A stretch of DNA of 64,000 bases, taken from contig NZ_CP100404.1 in assembly GCF_024218775.1 (NCBI RefSeq), positions 2,728,001 to 2,792,000 of the forward strand, written 5' to 3'. Below the pieces are notes generated by a model. It saw nothing but the letters and a program-made list of their open reading frames with translations, was not told the origin of the DNA and did no database searches. A program made the translations under genes and the position numbers. Origin of the DNA: Haloarcula marina (GTDB lineage: Archaea > Halobacteriota > Halobacteria > Halobacteriales > Haloarculaceae). Shown here in pieces: positions 35,618 to 43,853 of this stretch (position 1 is the first letter of the stretch; every line of letters begins with the position of its first letter).

Positions 35618-35640
35618 TTACGCGAGTTTGTCGATGTTCT
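35618..35640 (-). repeat. Degenerate copy of the icd 3' end
   Basis: This 23-bp segment matches 35733-35755 at 21 positions, including the stop codon; read on the minus strand it would encode NIDKLA* versus NIEKLA* in icd. It is out of context, since a stop lies shortly upstream in that frame, so it is a remnant or duplicated signal rather than a gene. Confidence 0.6.
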
Positions 35641-35658
35641 GGCGGCGCAGCCGCCAGA
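35638..35658. terminator. Hairpin I downstream of the lipoprotein gene
   Basis: TCTGGCGGC and GCCGCCAGA are perfect 9-bp arms around a GCA loop. No T-run follows, so it may be an RNA structure or part of a bidirectional terminator. Confidence 0.5.
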
Positions 35659-35662
35659 GTCA

Positions 35663-35688
35663 GAGAAGGTGGCCTGAGCCAGCTTCTC
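35663..35688. terminator. Hairpin II downstream of the lipoprotein gene
   Basis: GAGAAGGTGGC and GCCAGCTTCTC pair at ten of eleven positions around a CTGA loop. It follows hairpin I by four bases. Confidence 0.5.
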
Positions 35689-35695
35689 GAGATCC

Positions 35696-35716
35696 CCGAA
35701 AATCGTCTATTTTCGG
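35696..35716. terminator. Hairpin III in the lipoprotein-icd gap
   Basis: CCGAAAAT and ATTTTCGG are perfect 8-bp arms around CGTCT, with A/T-rich arms usable as a terminator in both directions. Confidence 0.5.
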
Positions 35717-35722
35717 ATGCTC

Positions 35723-35746
35723 AAAAACTCGGTTATGCGAGTTTTT
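35723..35746 (-). terminator. icd intrinsic-type terminator spanning its stop codon
   Basis: AAAAACTCG (35723-35731) and CGAGTTTTT (35738-35746) form a perfect 9-bp stem. In the icd transcript the stem is followed by a U-run and the TAA stop lies in the loop, so the last codons of icd are part of the hairpin. This is a good terminator candidate for icd. Confidence 0.6.
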
Positions 35747-36995
35747 CGATGTTCTCGACGACCTTGTCGGCGAACTCGCTGGTGGCGAGTTTGTTGCCGC
35801 CCTCGATCTGGCGTTCGAGGTCGTAGGTCACGTCGCCATCGGAGATGGTCTTCTCGACGGCGTCGCGGACGAGCATACCGGCGTCCTTCCAGCCCATGTA
35901 TTCGAGCATGAGGCGGCCGGAGAGAATCATCGCGGTCGGGTTGACCTTGTCTTCACCGGCGTACTTCGGGGCGGAGCCGTGGACCGGTTCCGCGAGACAG
36001 CGAGCCTCACCGAAGTTCGCCCCGGGGGCGATGCCGAGACCACCGATTTGCGCACCGGCGGCGTCGGACATGTAGTCGCCGTTGAGGTTCATCGTCGCGA
36101 TGACGTCGTACTCGTCGGTGCGGGTCAGCAGCTGCTGGAGCATGTTGTCCGCGATGCGGTCGTTGACGACCAGCGTGTCCTCGGGAGCCTCGCCGTCGTA
36201 CTCGTCCCACAGCTGGTCCTCGGTGATGACCGAGTCGTCGTACTCCTCGTCGGCGACTTCGTAGCCCCAGTCGCGGAAGGCGCCCTCGGTGAACTTCATG
36301 ATGTTGCCCTTGTGGACGAGGGTGACGGAGTCGCGGTCGTTCTCGATGGCGTAGTCGATGGCCTCGCGGACGAGTCGCTTGGTCCCGAACTCCGTAATCG
36401 GCTTGACGCCGATGCCGACGGGGCCGTCGTGGATGGTGCTGTCGAAGCCCATCTCTTCCTCGACGAACTCCTTGACTTCCTCGACTTCGTCAGTACCGGC
36501 TTCCCACTCGATACCGGCGTAGACGTCTTCGGTGTTCTCCCGGAAGGTGACCATGTCCATCTTCTCGGGTTCCGAGACGGGGGAGGGAACGCCCTCCAGG
36601 TGGTAGGTCGGACGGACGTTGGCGTAGAGGTCGAGCGTCTTGCGGAGCGCGACGTTCAGCGAGCGGAAGCCAGCGCCGACGGGCGTCGTGAGCGGGCCCT
36701 TGATGGCGACGTTGAACTCCTTGATGGCCTCGACGGTGTCGTCGGGCAGGTTCTCGTCGTACTTGTCGCGGGCGGACTGACCGGCGTAGACGCGCATCCA
36801 CGCGATGTCGCGGCCGGTGGCGTTCGCGGCGGCTTCCAGCACTTTCTGGGCGGCGGGGCCGACGTCCTTACCGATACCGTCACCGTGGATGATGGGGATG
36901 ATGGGTTTCTCGGGGACGTCGAGTGCGTTGTCGTCAGTGACCTGAATCTTCTGTCCCTCTTCGGGGACCTCCACTTGCTCGTAATCGTAGCCCAT
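35733..36995 (-). CDS. icd: NADP-dependent isocitrate dehydrogenase
   Basis: 420 residues. Active site: GFRSLNVALRKT (Arg111, Ser112, Asn114, Arg118), RENTEDVYAGIE, LVHKGNIMKFTEGAFRDWGYEVA, NGDYMSDAAGAQIGGLG and the coenzyme loop HGSAPKYAGEDKVNPTA, where Lys and Tyr are typical of NADP specificity. It converts isocitrate to 2-oxoglutarate in the TCA cycle. The ATG at 36995 has a TATA-like CCTTTAGG on the minus strand about 26 nt upstream. It is divergent from the isoaspartyl peptidase gene, and the 3' end carries an unusual terminator. Confidence 0.97.
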   Translation of the reverse strand: MGYDYEQVEVPEEGQKIQVTDDNALDVPEKPIIPIIHGDGIGKDVGPAAQKVLEAAANATGRDIAWMRVYAGQSARDKYDENLPDDTVEAIKEFNVAIKGPLTTPVGAGFRSLNVALRKTLDLYANVRPTYHLEGVPSPVSEPEKMDMVTFRENTEDVYAGIEWEAGTDEVEEVKEFVEEEMGFDSTIHDGPVGIGVKPITEFGTKRLVREAIDYAIENDRDSVTLVHKGNIMKFTEGAFRDWGYEVADEEYDDSVITEDQLWDEYDGEAPEDTLVVNDRIADNMLQQLLTRTDEYDVIATMNLNGDYMSDAAGAQIGGLGIAPGANFGEARCLAEPVHGSAPKYAGEDKVNPTAMILSGRLMLEYMGWKDAGMLVRDAVEKTISDGDVTYDLERQIEGGNKLATSEFADKVVENIEKLA

Positions 36996-37102
36996 ACGCG
37001 GGCATCGATATTCGCGCCTAAAGGAGTGCCGTTTTCCCGTAGACATGGTAGCGCAACCCACAGGACAGCGAGGCGATATTATCGGCGCGAGGCGGCGACA
37101 TA

Positions 37103-37109
37103 CTTTATC
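37103..37109 (+). promoter_or_regulatory. TATA box of the isoaspartyl peptidase gene
   Basis: CTTTATC is centred about 26 nt before the ATG at 37131, consistent with leaderless transcription. Confidence 0.5.
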
Positions 37110-37130
37110 GGTGGCGGCCGGAGGTGGAGT

Positions 37131-37982
37131 ATGCACGTCGTCGTTCACGGTGGAGCGGGGAGTCCGCCCGAGGAACCGGCCGAGAGACAGTCGACGCTCG
37201 CGGCGGCCGCCAGCAGCGGGGGCGAGGCGGAGTCGCCTCTCGACGCGGTTCGGGCGGCCATTCGGCCTCTCGAACGCGACCCGGCGTTCAACGCGGGGGT
37301 CGGCGGGGCCGTCCAGAGCGACGGCGTCGTCCGCACCGAAGCGGGCCTGCTGACCGACGACGGGACGACCGGTGCGGCCTGCGGCCTGACCGGCGTCGCC
37401 CACGCCGTCGACGCCGCCGCGACAGTCGCCACGCAGACGCCACACGTCCTGCTCGCGGGGGACCCAGCAGTCGAACTCGCGGCCGCCAACGGCGTCGACA
37501 CGGACGAGCAACTGCTGACCGAGCGCACCCGCGGCCGTTACGCGGACGCCGACCCGCCCGACGGTAACGTCGCGGACCACCTCGCGTGGGTGCGCGACCA
37601 CTTCGCGGGGACGGACACCGTCGGGGCCGTCGCCACGGACGGGGACCGACTCGTGGCGGCCACCTCGACGGCGGGCCGGTGGTTCGCGCTCGCGGGACGC
37701 GTCGGGGACGTGCCCCAACTCGGTGCGGGCTTTTTCGCCGACGAGCGCGGTGGCGCGAGTGTCACCGGGGAAGGCGAGGCCATCGCCCGCTTCGGCCTCG
37801 CGCGACGCGCGGTCGAACTCCTCTCGACGTTCGGCCCGCGGCAGGCCGCCGAGGAAGCGCTCGCCGAGTTCGCGGACGAGACGGGCGGCCGTGCTGGCCT
37901 CGTCGTCCTGGACCACGCGGGCCACGTCGGGACCGAGTACAACACCGACGCGATGCAGACGGCCCGGACGCCGCGTGAGTGA
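37131..37982 (+). CDS. Isoaspartyl peptidase / plant-type L-asparaginase
   Basis: 283 residues. Ntn-hydrolase of the IaaA family: VVHGGAG at the start, FNAGVGGAVQSDG (substrate pocket), and the autoproteolytic site TDTVGAVATD with Thr163 as the new N-terminal nucleophile. It hydrolyses beta-aspartyl dipeptides and asparagine, recycling isomerised Asp from damaged proteins. Length is slightly short of typical 310-residue members because the linker before Thr163 is compact. Cytosolic. Confidence 0.92.
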   Translation: MHVVVHGGAGSPPEEPAERQSTLAAAASSGGEAESPLDAVRAAIRPLERDPAFNAGVGGAVQSDGVVRTEAGLLTDDGTTGAACGLTGVAHAVDAAATVATQTPHVLLAGDPAVELAAANGVDTDEQLLTERTRGRYADADPPDGNVADHLAWVRDHFAGTDTVGAVATDGDRLVAATSTAGRWFALAGRVGDVPQLGAGFFADERGGASVTGEGEAIARFGLARRAVELLSTFGPRQAAEEALAEFADETGGRAGLVVLDHAGHVGTEYNTDAMQTARTPRE

Positions 37983-37985
37983 GTG

Positions 37986-37993
37986 TTTATATC
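37986..37993 (+). promoter_or_regulatory. TATA box of the membrane protein at 38016
   Basis: TTTATATC is centred about 27 nt before ATG 38016, one of the cleanest TATA boxes in the window. Confidence 0.55.
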
Positions 37994-38015
37994 GCTGGCC
38001 GCCGCATCGCGGTGC

Positions 38016-38330
38016 ATGAACGCCTTCCTCCTCGCCCTCGCTGTCGGGTTCGCCGCCGTCGCGGCAGTCGTCGCCGGCGTCGACGCCGCTCGGCGCGGGC
38101 GGTCGTGGCTCCCCGCGACAGTCGCCGTCGGCGGCACGACAGTCGCCGCATCGCTCGTCGCTCTCAGTGCCGAGAGCGCCCTATTGAGCGGATACGCGAC
38201 ACTGACCGGCGGCCCCGTCGTCGTGGCGAGTCCGCGCGAACTCCTCGCGGTGCTCGTCGGCTGCCTGCTGCTCGTCGCCCTCGCGGTGCTCTCCGGATAC
38301 AGCGTCGTCACCCGATACCGGGCAGTCTAG
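38016..38330 (+). CDS. Small membrane protein, unknown function
   Basis: 104 residues with three hydrophobic helices (LLALAVGFAAVAAVVAGV; ATVAVGGTTVAASLVALSA; LLAVLVGCLLLVALAVLSGYS). It has a strong own TATA box and sits between the isoaspartyl peptidase and map genes on the same strand. No family is recognised. Confidence 0.7.
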   Translation: MNAFLLALAVGFAAVAAVVAGVDAARRGRSWLPATVAVGGTTVAASLVALSAESALLSGYATLTGGPVVVASPRELLAVLVGCLLLVALAVLSGYSVVTRYRAV

Positions 38331-38375
38331 CCCACAACGACAAACGCTTTCACCGACAGCGCCCAACGCCGGGGC

Positions 38376-39272
38376 ATGAGCGACGTGGACTTCGAGTCCG
38401 AGCAGTACGAGAAGTGCCGCGAGGCCGGTGAAATCCTCGCACAGGTACGCGACGAGGCCGCAGAGCGAGTCGAAGTGGGGGCGTCCCACCTCGAAGTCGC
38501 CGAGTGGGCCGAGGGGAAGATTCGGGAACTGGGCGGCGAACCCGCCTTCCCGGTCAACATCTCCATCGACGAGGAGGCCGCCCACGCGACGCCCGAACGG
38601 GACGACGACAGCACCTTCGGCGAGGAGATGGTCAACCTCGACATCGGCGTCCACGTCGACGGGTGGCTTGCCGACACCGCCGTCACCGTCGACCTCTCGG
38701 GCCACGACGAACTCGCGGCGGCCTCCGAGGAAGCGCTCGACGCCGCCCTCGACGTCGCCGGGCCGGGCGTCGACGTGGGCGAAATCGGCGCGGCCGTCGA
38801 GGAGGTCATCGAGGGCTACGGCTTCAACCCCGTCGTCAACCTCACGGGCCACGGACTGGGCCACTGGGAGCAACACACCGCGCCGAACATCCCGAACCGC
38901 GAAGTCTCGCAGGGCGCAGAACTCTCGCCGGGACAGGTCGTCGCCATCGAACCGTTCGCCACCGACGGCCGCGGGAAGGTCAAGGAGGGGGCCGACGAGG
39001 AGATTTTCGCGCTCGAACGACAGGGTTCGATTCGCGACCGGAACGCCCGGCAGGTCCTCGAACAAATCGTCGACGAGTACAAGACGCTCCCGTTCGCCGC
39101 CCGGTGGCTGGACTCGCCGCGGGCGAAGATGGCGCTGCGCCGCCTCAAACAGCAGAACATGGTCCACGGCTACCCGGTCCTCAAAGAGGAAGACGGGAAG
39201 TACGTGAGTCAGAAGGAACACACCGTCATCGTCACCGAAGACGGCGTCGAAGTGACGACGCGGTCACGGTAG
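38376..39272 (+). CDS. map: Methionine aminopeptidase, type II
   Basis: 298 residues, the archaeal length of the pita-bread fold without the eukaryotic extension. Metal ligands: two Asp in NLDIGVHVDGWLAD, His in GHGLGHWEQHTAPN, Glu in AIEPFA and Glu in QKEHTVIV. The catalytic His is in EEAAHATPE. It removes the initiator Met from nascent proteins. TATA-like GCTTTCACC is 27 nt before the ATG. Confidence 0.97.
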   Translation: MSDVDFESEQYEKCREAGEILAQVRDEAAERVEVGASHLEVAEWAEGKIRELGGEPAFPVNISIDEEAAHATPERDDDSTFGEEMVNLDIGVHVDGWLADTAVTVDLSGHDELAAASEEALDAALDVAGPGVDVGEIGAAVEEVIEGYGFNPVVNLTGHGLGHWEQHTAPNIPNREVSQGAELSPGQVVAIEPFATDGRGKVKEGADEEIFALERQGSIRDRNARQVLEQIVDEYKTLPFAARWLDSPRAKMALRRLKQQNMVHGYPVLKEEDGKYVSQKEHTVIVTEDGVEVTTRSR

Positions 39273-39365
39273 ACTGGGCCGAAAATCGCCGTCGGCGAAC
39301 GGCAGGTCGTCGGCGAGGGCCGAACGGAGGGGGACTTTTTCGGGGGTCGTTCGCCGGGGGACGGC

Positions 39366-39563
39366 TTAGGCGTTGTTCATCCTGGTACTCGTCGTCTCGC
39401 CGCACACCTGACACTCGCTGACCCGATAGGGTTCGCGGGAGAACTCCGCGTTCTCGGGTTTGCTGCTCTCGGTCTGTATTTCGAGACGGATATCGTGGGG
39501 CGTCTCTCGTTCACAGACGACACAGGACTCGGTCATATCGACGCCGTCGTTCGTGGTTGCCAT
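39366..39563 (-). CDS. Small zinc-binding protein
   Basis: 65 residues with CVVCERETPH and CQVCGE, four Cys that form a zinc ribbon, plus a polar linker. Such DUF7835-like proteins are widespread in haloarchaea and of unknown function, possibly nucleic-acid or protein binding. The minus-strand TATA-like GCTTTATCC (about 39588-39596) lies 28 nt upstream. It is divergent from the HIT gene, with which it shares a 235-bp control region. Confidence 0.75.
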   Translation of the reverse strand: MATTNDGVDMTESCVVCERETPHDIRLEIQTESSKPENAEFSREPYRVSECQVCGETTSTRMNNA

Positions 39564-39798
39564 CCCTATCGAACCATTCCCTGAGATGGGGATAAAGCGG
39601 GCCGACCGTTGGGGTCAGTTCACCACCGTTTAACCTGTCACCCGCCGGGTCCGGGGATTTCCGCCGAACGGCCGGGAACCGGGTTCCCGACGGTTATCAC
39701 CGTTCTAACCGACCGTTTTCGGCGTGAACGGCCGACAGATTTAAATACTGCCACTGGCCCGCCGAAGTCGTTTAGAGCGGGGCACCGGACCGTGGTGT
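39564..39798. promoter_or_regulatory. Palindrome-rich region between zinc protein and HIT genes
   Basis: 235 bp with no convincing gene. CGGGAACC-G-GGTTCCCG (39673-39689) is a perfect 17-bp palindrome. A second repeat, CGGTTA...TAACCG, begins at 39691 and ends at 39711. Several CCGTT/AACGG words surround them. An AT-rich TTTAAATA (39738-39745) and a TTTAGAG (39770-39776) are candidate TATA elements for the HIT gene. Confidence 0.5.
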
Positions 39799-40356
39799 AT
39801 GGACAAAGTGTTCGCGCCGTGGCGCATCGAGTGGGTCGAACGCGAGGAGTCGAACCCCGAGGTGGACTGCGTGTTCTGTGCGTTCCGCGAGGAGGCCGAC
39901 GACCGGGCGAACAACGTCGTCGCACGCGGCGACCACGCGTTCGTGCTGCTGAACAACTACCCGTACAACCCGGGACACGTGATGGTCATCCCGCACGTAC
40001 ACACGGGCGAGTACCGCGAGTTGGACGACGAGACCCTCCTGGACGTGGCCCGCCTGAAACAGCGCGCGTTCGACGCGCTCGAAACCGGCCTCGGTCCCGA
40101 CGGCTTCAACGTCGGCTTGAACCTCGGCGGGGCGGCCGCCGGGGGGTCCATCGACGACCACCTCCACACCCACGTCGTCCCGCGATGGGAGGGCGACACG
40201 AACTTCATGCCCGTGGTAAGCGACACCAAAGTCATCGTCGAAGCCGTCGAGGACACCTACGACCGCTTGCACGCGGCGTTCGCCGAACAGGACGGGGCTA
40301 CCGTCGACGACGAGTCGACGGCCGTTCGGGTCACGGAGTCCCGAAAGGGGCTTTGA
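39799..40356 (+). CDS. HIT family nucleotide hydrolase/transferase
   Basis: 185 residues. The HIT signature HLHTHVVPRW (His121, His123, His125) follows the usual NPGHVMVIPHVH strand. CVFC (Cys24, Cys27) with nearby His makes a zinc site seen in GalT/AP4A-type members. Enzymes of this family hydrolyse dinucleoside polyphosphates or transfer nucleotides. The long C-terminal region after 145 is acidic. Cytosolic; the substrate is unknown. Confidence 0.9.
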   Translation: MDKVFAPWRIEWVEREESNPEVDCVFCAFREEADDRANNVVARGDHAFVLLNNYPYNPGHVMVIPHVHTGEYRELDDETLLDVARLKQRAFDALETGLGPDGFNVGLNLGGAAAGGSIDDHLHTHVVPRWEGDTNFMPVVSDTKVIVEAVEDTYDRLHAAFAEQDGATVDDESTAVRVTESRKGL

Positions 40357-40378
40357 ACAGGCCCGTCTACTCCCGTCC

Positions 40379-41293
40379 ATGTCGCGCCGCGCTACGCTCC
40401 GCCGGGTCGGTCTGTTGGTCCTCGGAGTGAACCTCCTCCTCGCGGTCCTCAAGGGGGCCGTCTGGGTTACCACCGGGAGCCTCGCGGTCCAGTCCGAAGC
40501 GGTCAACAGCGCGGCCGACACCGCGTACTCGCTGGTCATCGTCGCTGGCCTGTACCTGACGACCCAACCGCCCGACTTCGAGCATCCGCACGGCCACGAG
40601 CGCATCGAACCGTTCGTCTCGCTGTTCGTCGCGGCCGGTATCTTCGCCGCGGGCGGCGTCGTCCTCTGGCAGGCCGGGCAGTCCCTGCTGTCCGGGAACG
40701 TCGCCGTCGCCCGCGGGCCGATGGCCGTCGGCGTCCTCGCGTTCTCCGCGGCGGCGAAGTACGGCCTCTACCGCTACTGCCTCGGGACGGGCCGGGACAG
40801 CAACTCCCCGGCACTGGTCGCGACGGCGAAGGACAACCGCACCGACATCCTCACCGCGGGCGCGGCGCTGGTCGGCGTCCTCGGCGCGACGCTGGGCTAC
40901 CCGCTCGCAGACCCCCTCGCGGCCGTCGTCGTCGCCGTCGGCATCCTCTACACCGGCGTCGACGTGGTCCGGGACAACGTCGCCTACCTCGTGGGGGCCG
41001 CACCACCCGAAGACCTGCGCCGGGAGATTCTCGAACGGGCGCTCGACCACCCGCAGGTGCAGGGCGCACACGACGTTATCGCCCACTACGTCGGCCCGGA
41101 AATCGACGTGAGCCTCCACATCGAAGTGGAAGGCGACCTCACCCTACGGGAGGCCCACGACATCGAGACGGCAGTTATCCAGGCGGTGCAGGAACTCCCG
41201 GAAGTCGACGACGTGTTCGTCCACGTCGACCCGAAGGAACTCGGCGAGTGGAAAGACGACGACGAGGTCGAGCGGTTGGCCGACCTGAAGTGA
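40379..41293 (+). CDS. Cation diffusion facilitator transporter
   Basis: 304 residues, six helices and a C-terminal metallochaperone-like domain (VQGAHDVIAHYVGPEIDVSLHIEVEG). Metal ligands usually come from helix 2 and helix 5. Helix 5 has Asp152 and Asp156 (KDNRTD), but helix 2 has Asn43 and Asp47 (NSAAD) where most zinc or iron CDFs have Asp or His. The pattern suggests a selectivity different from classic zinc exporters. It follows the HIT gene by 22 bp on the same strand. Confidence 0.9.
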   Translation: MSRRATLRRVGLLVLGVNLLLAVLKGAVWVTTGSLAVQSEAVNSAADTAYSLVIVAGLYLTTQPPDFEHPHGHERIEPFVSLFVAAGIFAAGGVVLWQAGQSLLSGNVAVARGPMAVGVLAFSAAAKYGLYRYCLGTGRDSNSPALVATAKDNRTDILTAGAALVGVLGATLGYPLADPLAAVVVAVGILYTGVDVVRDNVAYLVGAAPPEDLRREILERALDHPQVQGAHDVIAHYVGPEIDVSLHIEVEGDLTLREAHDIETAVIQAVQELPEVDDVFVHVDPKELGEWKDDDEVERLADLK

Positions 41294-41409
41294 GATACCG
41301 TCGGCGGCGAGCGGGAAACCGCGTCCTCGCTGGAAGCGGACCCGAGAGGGCGGACGGCGACGAGTCACCGTGGACGTTCTGCGAGGCGCGACTCGACTGA
41401 GCGACGCGG

Positions 41410-41967
41410 TCACTCGGCGTCGGCCGGGCGTTCGTAGGTCCGGACGAACCGCTGACTGGCGACGGTCGCGGCGCTGATAGCGTCCAGCGCGTCGTCGTTG
41501 GCGGTCCCGCCCGGAAGGTCCAGCGGCGAGTCGAGGGCGGACACCTGAAAGCGGTAGTCTTGGGTCGCGCCGCGGGCCGGACAAGGGGCGGCGTAACCCG
41601 GCGCGTCACCGCCGGACCGGCCCTGTCGCGCGCCACCGAGCGAGTCGAGCGAGGCCGTCCGCGGGAGGCCAGCGGGAATCTCCCGACGGTCGGCGGGCAC
41701 GTTCCACAGCGTCCAGAGCACCGGTTCGATGATGGCGTCGCGGTTCGCCTCGGCGGTGACGGCCACGGCTTCGACCGGTTCGGGGACGGACTCGACGGTT
41801 ATGAGTGGCGACTCGCCCGCGCCGTCGCAGGTGTAGCGGGTCGGGAGACGCTCGTCACCGGGGAACGAGACGGAGAACGGTTGGCCGTCCGTCTGCCCCT
41901 GTCCGGCGCATCCGGCGGTCGCTCCCAGCGCCGTTCCGACAGTCGCCAGCAGGCGTCGCCGTCGCAT
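41410..41967 (-). CDS. PEBP-like (YbhB/YbcL) lipoprotein
   Basis: 185 residues. The N-terminus RRRRLLATVGTALGATAGC has both a Tat-like Arg run and a lipobox with Cys20, so it is exported and lipid-anchored. The rest matches the PEBP fold: RYTCDGAGESPLITVESVP, LWNVPADRREIP, GYAAPCPARGATQDYRFQVSALD. Family members bind small anionic ligands. The usual His in the third motif (G..HRYxF) is replaced by Gln-Asp (ATQDYRF), so the ligand pocket may differ. It is convergent with the CDF gene. Confidence 0.85.
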   Translation of the reverse strand: MRRRRLLATVGTALGATAGCAGQGQTDGQPFSVSFPGDERLPTRYTCDGAGESPLITVESVPEPVEAVAVTAEANRDAIIEPVLWTLWNVPADRREIPAGLPRTASLDSLGGARQGRSGGDAPGYAAPCPARGATQDYRFQVSALDSPLDLPGGTANDDALDAISAATVASQRFVRTYERPADAE

Positions 41968-42033
41968 ACTCGATGCTGGTGGCCGTCGGTACTTCGCGGC
42001 TTCGGTGTCGGGCGGCGGTCCGCACCTGCCGCC

Positions 42034-43323
42034 TCAATCGGCCGCTCGCACGGGTTCGCGGTCGACGGGCACGCCGAAGGCGTAGACGGTGTTGTGGCTC
42101 GTAATCTCCACGTCGACGGTGTCGCCGATTTCGAGCCCTCGGTCCTCGGCGTCGGCGACGACCACCTGCCGGTAGGCCTCGTCGTAGCCCACCAGCGACT
42201 CGTCTGTGCCGTCTTCCACCAGCAGAACGGCGGACTCGCGGCCGACCATGTCCTCGTAGGCCTCGCCGGTGACTTCCATCTTCAACTCGCTCATGGGCTT
42301 CGAGCGGTCCTTCTTCGTCTGTCCGCCCAGTCCCTTCATGTCCGCGGCGTCCGTTCCGGGCCGCTTCGAGAAGCGCGTGACGTTGATTTTCTCCGGTCGC
42401 GTCTCCCGGAGGAGCGCCATCGACTGCTCGTGGTCGGCCTCGGTTTCGGTCGGGAAGCCCACGATGAAGTCCGTCGACAGCGTCCAGTAGTCCAGGGCGT
42501 CGTCGAACGCCTCGACGACCTCCAGATACTCCGAGACGCTGTGCTGGCGGCGCATGTCCGCGAGCACGTCGTCGGACCCGGACTGCACCGGGGCGTGGAT
42601 GAAGTTGTACAGTTCGTCGTGTTCTGCGAACACCGCCGCGAGTTCCTCGCGGACGCCGTGGAGGCCCTTCGGGTTCGCCATCCCGACGCGGACCCGAAAG
42701 TCGCCGTCGATTTCGGTGCAGATGCGCTCTAAGAGTTCCGGCAGGAGACTCGTCCCCTGATTGCGGTCCCAGCCGTAGACGCCGGTGTCTTGACCCGTAA
42801 TCCGAATCTCCTTCGCGCCAGCGTGGACGAGCGCCCGGGCCTTCTCGACGTTCTCTGCGACGGAGGGCGACTCGATACGACCCGTCGCCTGCTTCGTGAT
42901 GCAGTACGAGCAGTCACTCATGCACCCGCGGGCGATGGGGAGGATGCCGACGACGCCGTTCAGTACGGTTTCGGTGTCGGGCGTGACCGTCGGACATTCC
43001 CCGTTGAGGACGTGTTGGGGCACGTCGTCCCAGTGGAGGACTTCCGCGTCGATGTCGGCGTCGCGGAACTGCTCGCCCTGCGCGAGCGCCATGCATCCGG
43101 TGACGACGAGGTCCGCCGGCGTCTCGGCGTCCAGTTCTTCGGCCCGTTTGAGCATGTTCCGCTCCGTCTTCTCCAGGACGGTGCAGGTGTTGAGGATAGC
43201 CACGTCGGCCGACTCGGGGCCGTCCGCGGGGTGGTGGCCGCCCTCCCGGAGCGCCTGCTCTATCTGTTGGGTCTCACCTCGATTGGAGGTACACCCGTAC
43301 GTCTCGATGTGGTAGCGGGCCAT
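42034..43323 (-). CDS. tRNA t6A methylthiotransferase (radical SAM)
   Basis: 429 residues. MiaB/MtaB-type: N-terminal UPF0004 cysteines Cys11, Cys47, Cys77; radical SAM CxxxCxxC at Cys134, Cys138, Cys141 (GCMSDCSYC); TRAM-like C-terminal strand-rich segment. Archaeal and eukaryotic (CDKAL1-like) enzymes of this group add a methylthio group to t6A37 in tRNA decoding ANN codons. The length and clusters are intact. A TATA-like CCTTTTGAC lies 28 nt before the ATG on the minus strand. Confidence 0.9.
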   Translation of the reverse strand: MARYHIETYGCTSNRGETQQIEQALREGGHHPADGPESADVAILNTCTVLEKTERNMLKRAEELDAETPADLVVTGCMALAQGEQFRDADIDAEVLHWDDVPQHVLNGECPTVTPDTETVLNGVVGILPIARGCMSDCSYCITKQATGRIESPSVAENVEKARALVHAGAKEIRITGQDTGVYGWDRNQGTSLLPELLERICTEIDGDFRVRVGMANPKGLHGVREELAAVFAEHDELYNFIHAPVQSGSDDVLADMRRQHSVSEYLEVVEAFDDALDYWTLSTDFIVGFPTETEADHEQSMALLRETRPEKINVTRFSKRPGTDAADMKGLGGQTKKDRSKPMSELKMEVTGEAYEDMVGRESAVLLVEDGTDESLVGYDEAYRQVVVADAEDRGLEIGDTVDVEITSHNTVYAFGVPVDREPVRAAD

Positions 43324-43532
43324 TCGTCTAGGGGTACGGCTTCCGCGTCAAAAGGACGACGGATTCGCGCTGCACGGCGGGATAACGTCCACGATTATAC
43401 ACATCATTCTACCGGTTTGTCGAGAATAGTCCCACCTTACCGCCGCCGATACGACGTGCGTAGTGTCCAGTTCGAGTGACTAATTACACGTAGCCACCAC
43501 CGCTATTGGCCTAACTATCACACGTTGGGGCG

Positions 43533-43853
43533 ATGAGTAGGAGTGAGATGCGGTCACCCCCTGTGGTGGCGTCAATCGCGTCCGATTCGTCGACAGACGA
43601 TATCGTTCACGCGATCGTCAGTGCCGTCGCAACGGCTACCGACCAATCCGTCGTCGATATCGACCCGCCGCTGTACGACTGCCTCGACCCGGACGCGCTC
43701 GGCCGCGTCATCGAAACGGCCGAGAGCGCCGTCGTCGAGTTCAGACACGCTGGCTGTGCGGTGACCGTCGACAGCGACGGCACCGTGACCGCCGACCCAG
43801 TCGCTCGCGGCGGCACCGCCGACCGCTCCGATGACTCGCCACCACTGTCATGA
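43533..43853 (+). CDS. HalOD1 output-domain protein
   Basis: 106 residues. The segment STDDIVHAIVSAVATATDQSVVDIDPPLYDCLDPDALGRVIE followed by VVEFRHAGCAVTVDSDGTVTA is the haloarchaeal output domain HalOD1, usually a stand-alone or sensor-linked signalling module. It has no DNA-binding helix that I can identify. ATG 43533 or ATG 43548 may be the start. Its stop overlaps the ATG of the next small gene by four bases (ATGA), so both are co-translated. Confidence 0.82.
   Translation: MSRSEMRSPPVVASIASDSSTDDIVHAIVSAVATATDQSVVDIDPPLYDCLDPDALGRVIETAESAVVEFRHAGCAVTVDSDGTVTADPVARGGTADRSDDSPPLS

Larger units (their letters stand above)
35566..35732. other. Structured intergenic region with four hairpins
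   Basis: 167 bp between the lipoprotein stop and the icd stop (convergent genes). It contains four inverted repeats in a row: 35638-35658, 35663-35688, 35696-35716, and 35723-35746, the last reaching into icd's stop codon region. It also carries a 23-bp near-copy of the icd 3' end at 35618-35640. No open frame of convincing length is present. Confidence 0.7.

Noticed and set aside
36996-37925. Long N-terminal extension of icd
   Set aside because: It runs opposite the isoaspartyl peptidase gene and the extra sequence has no relation to isocitrate dehydrogenase.
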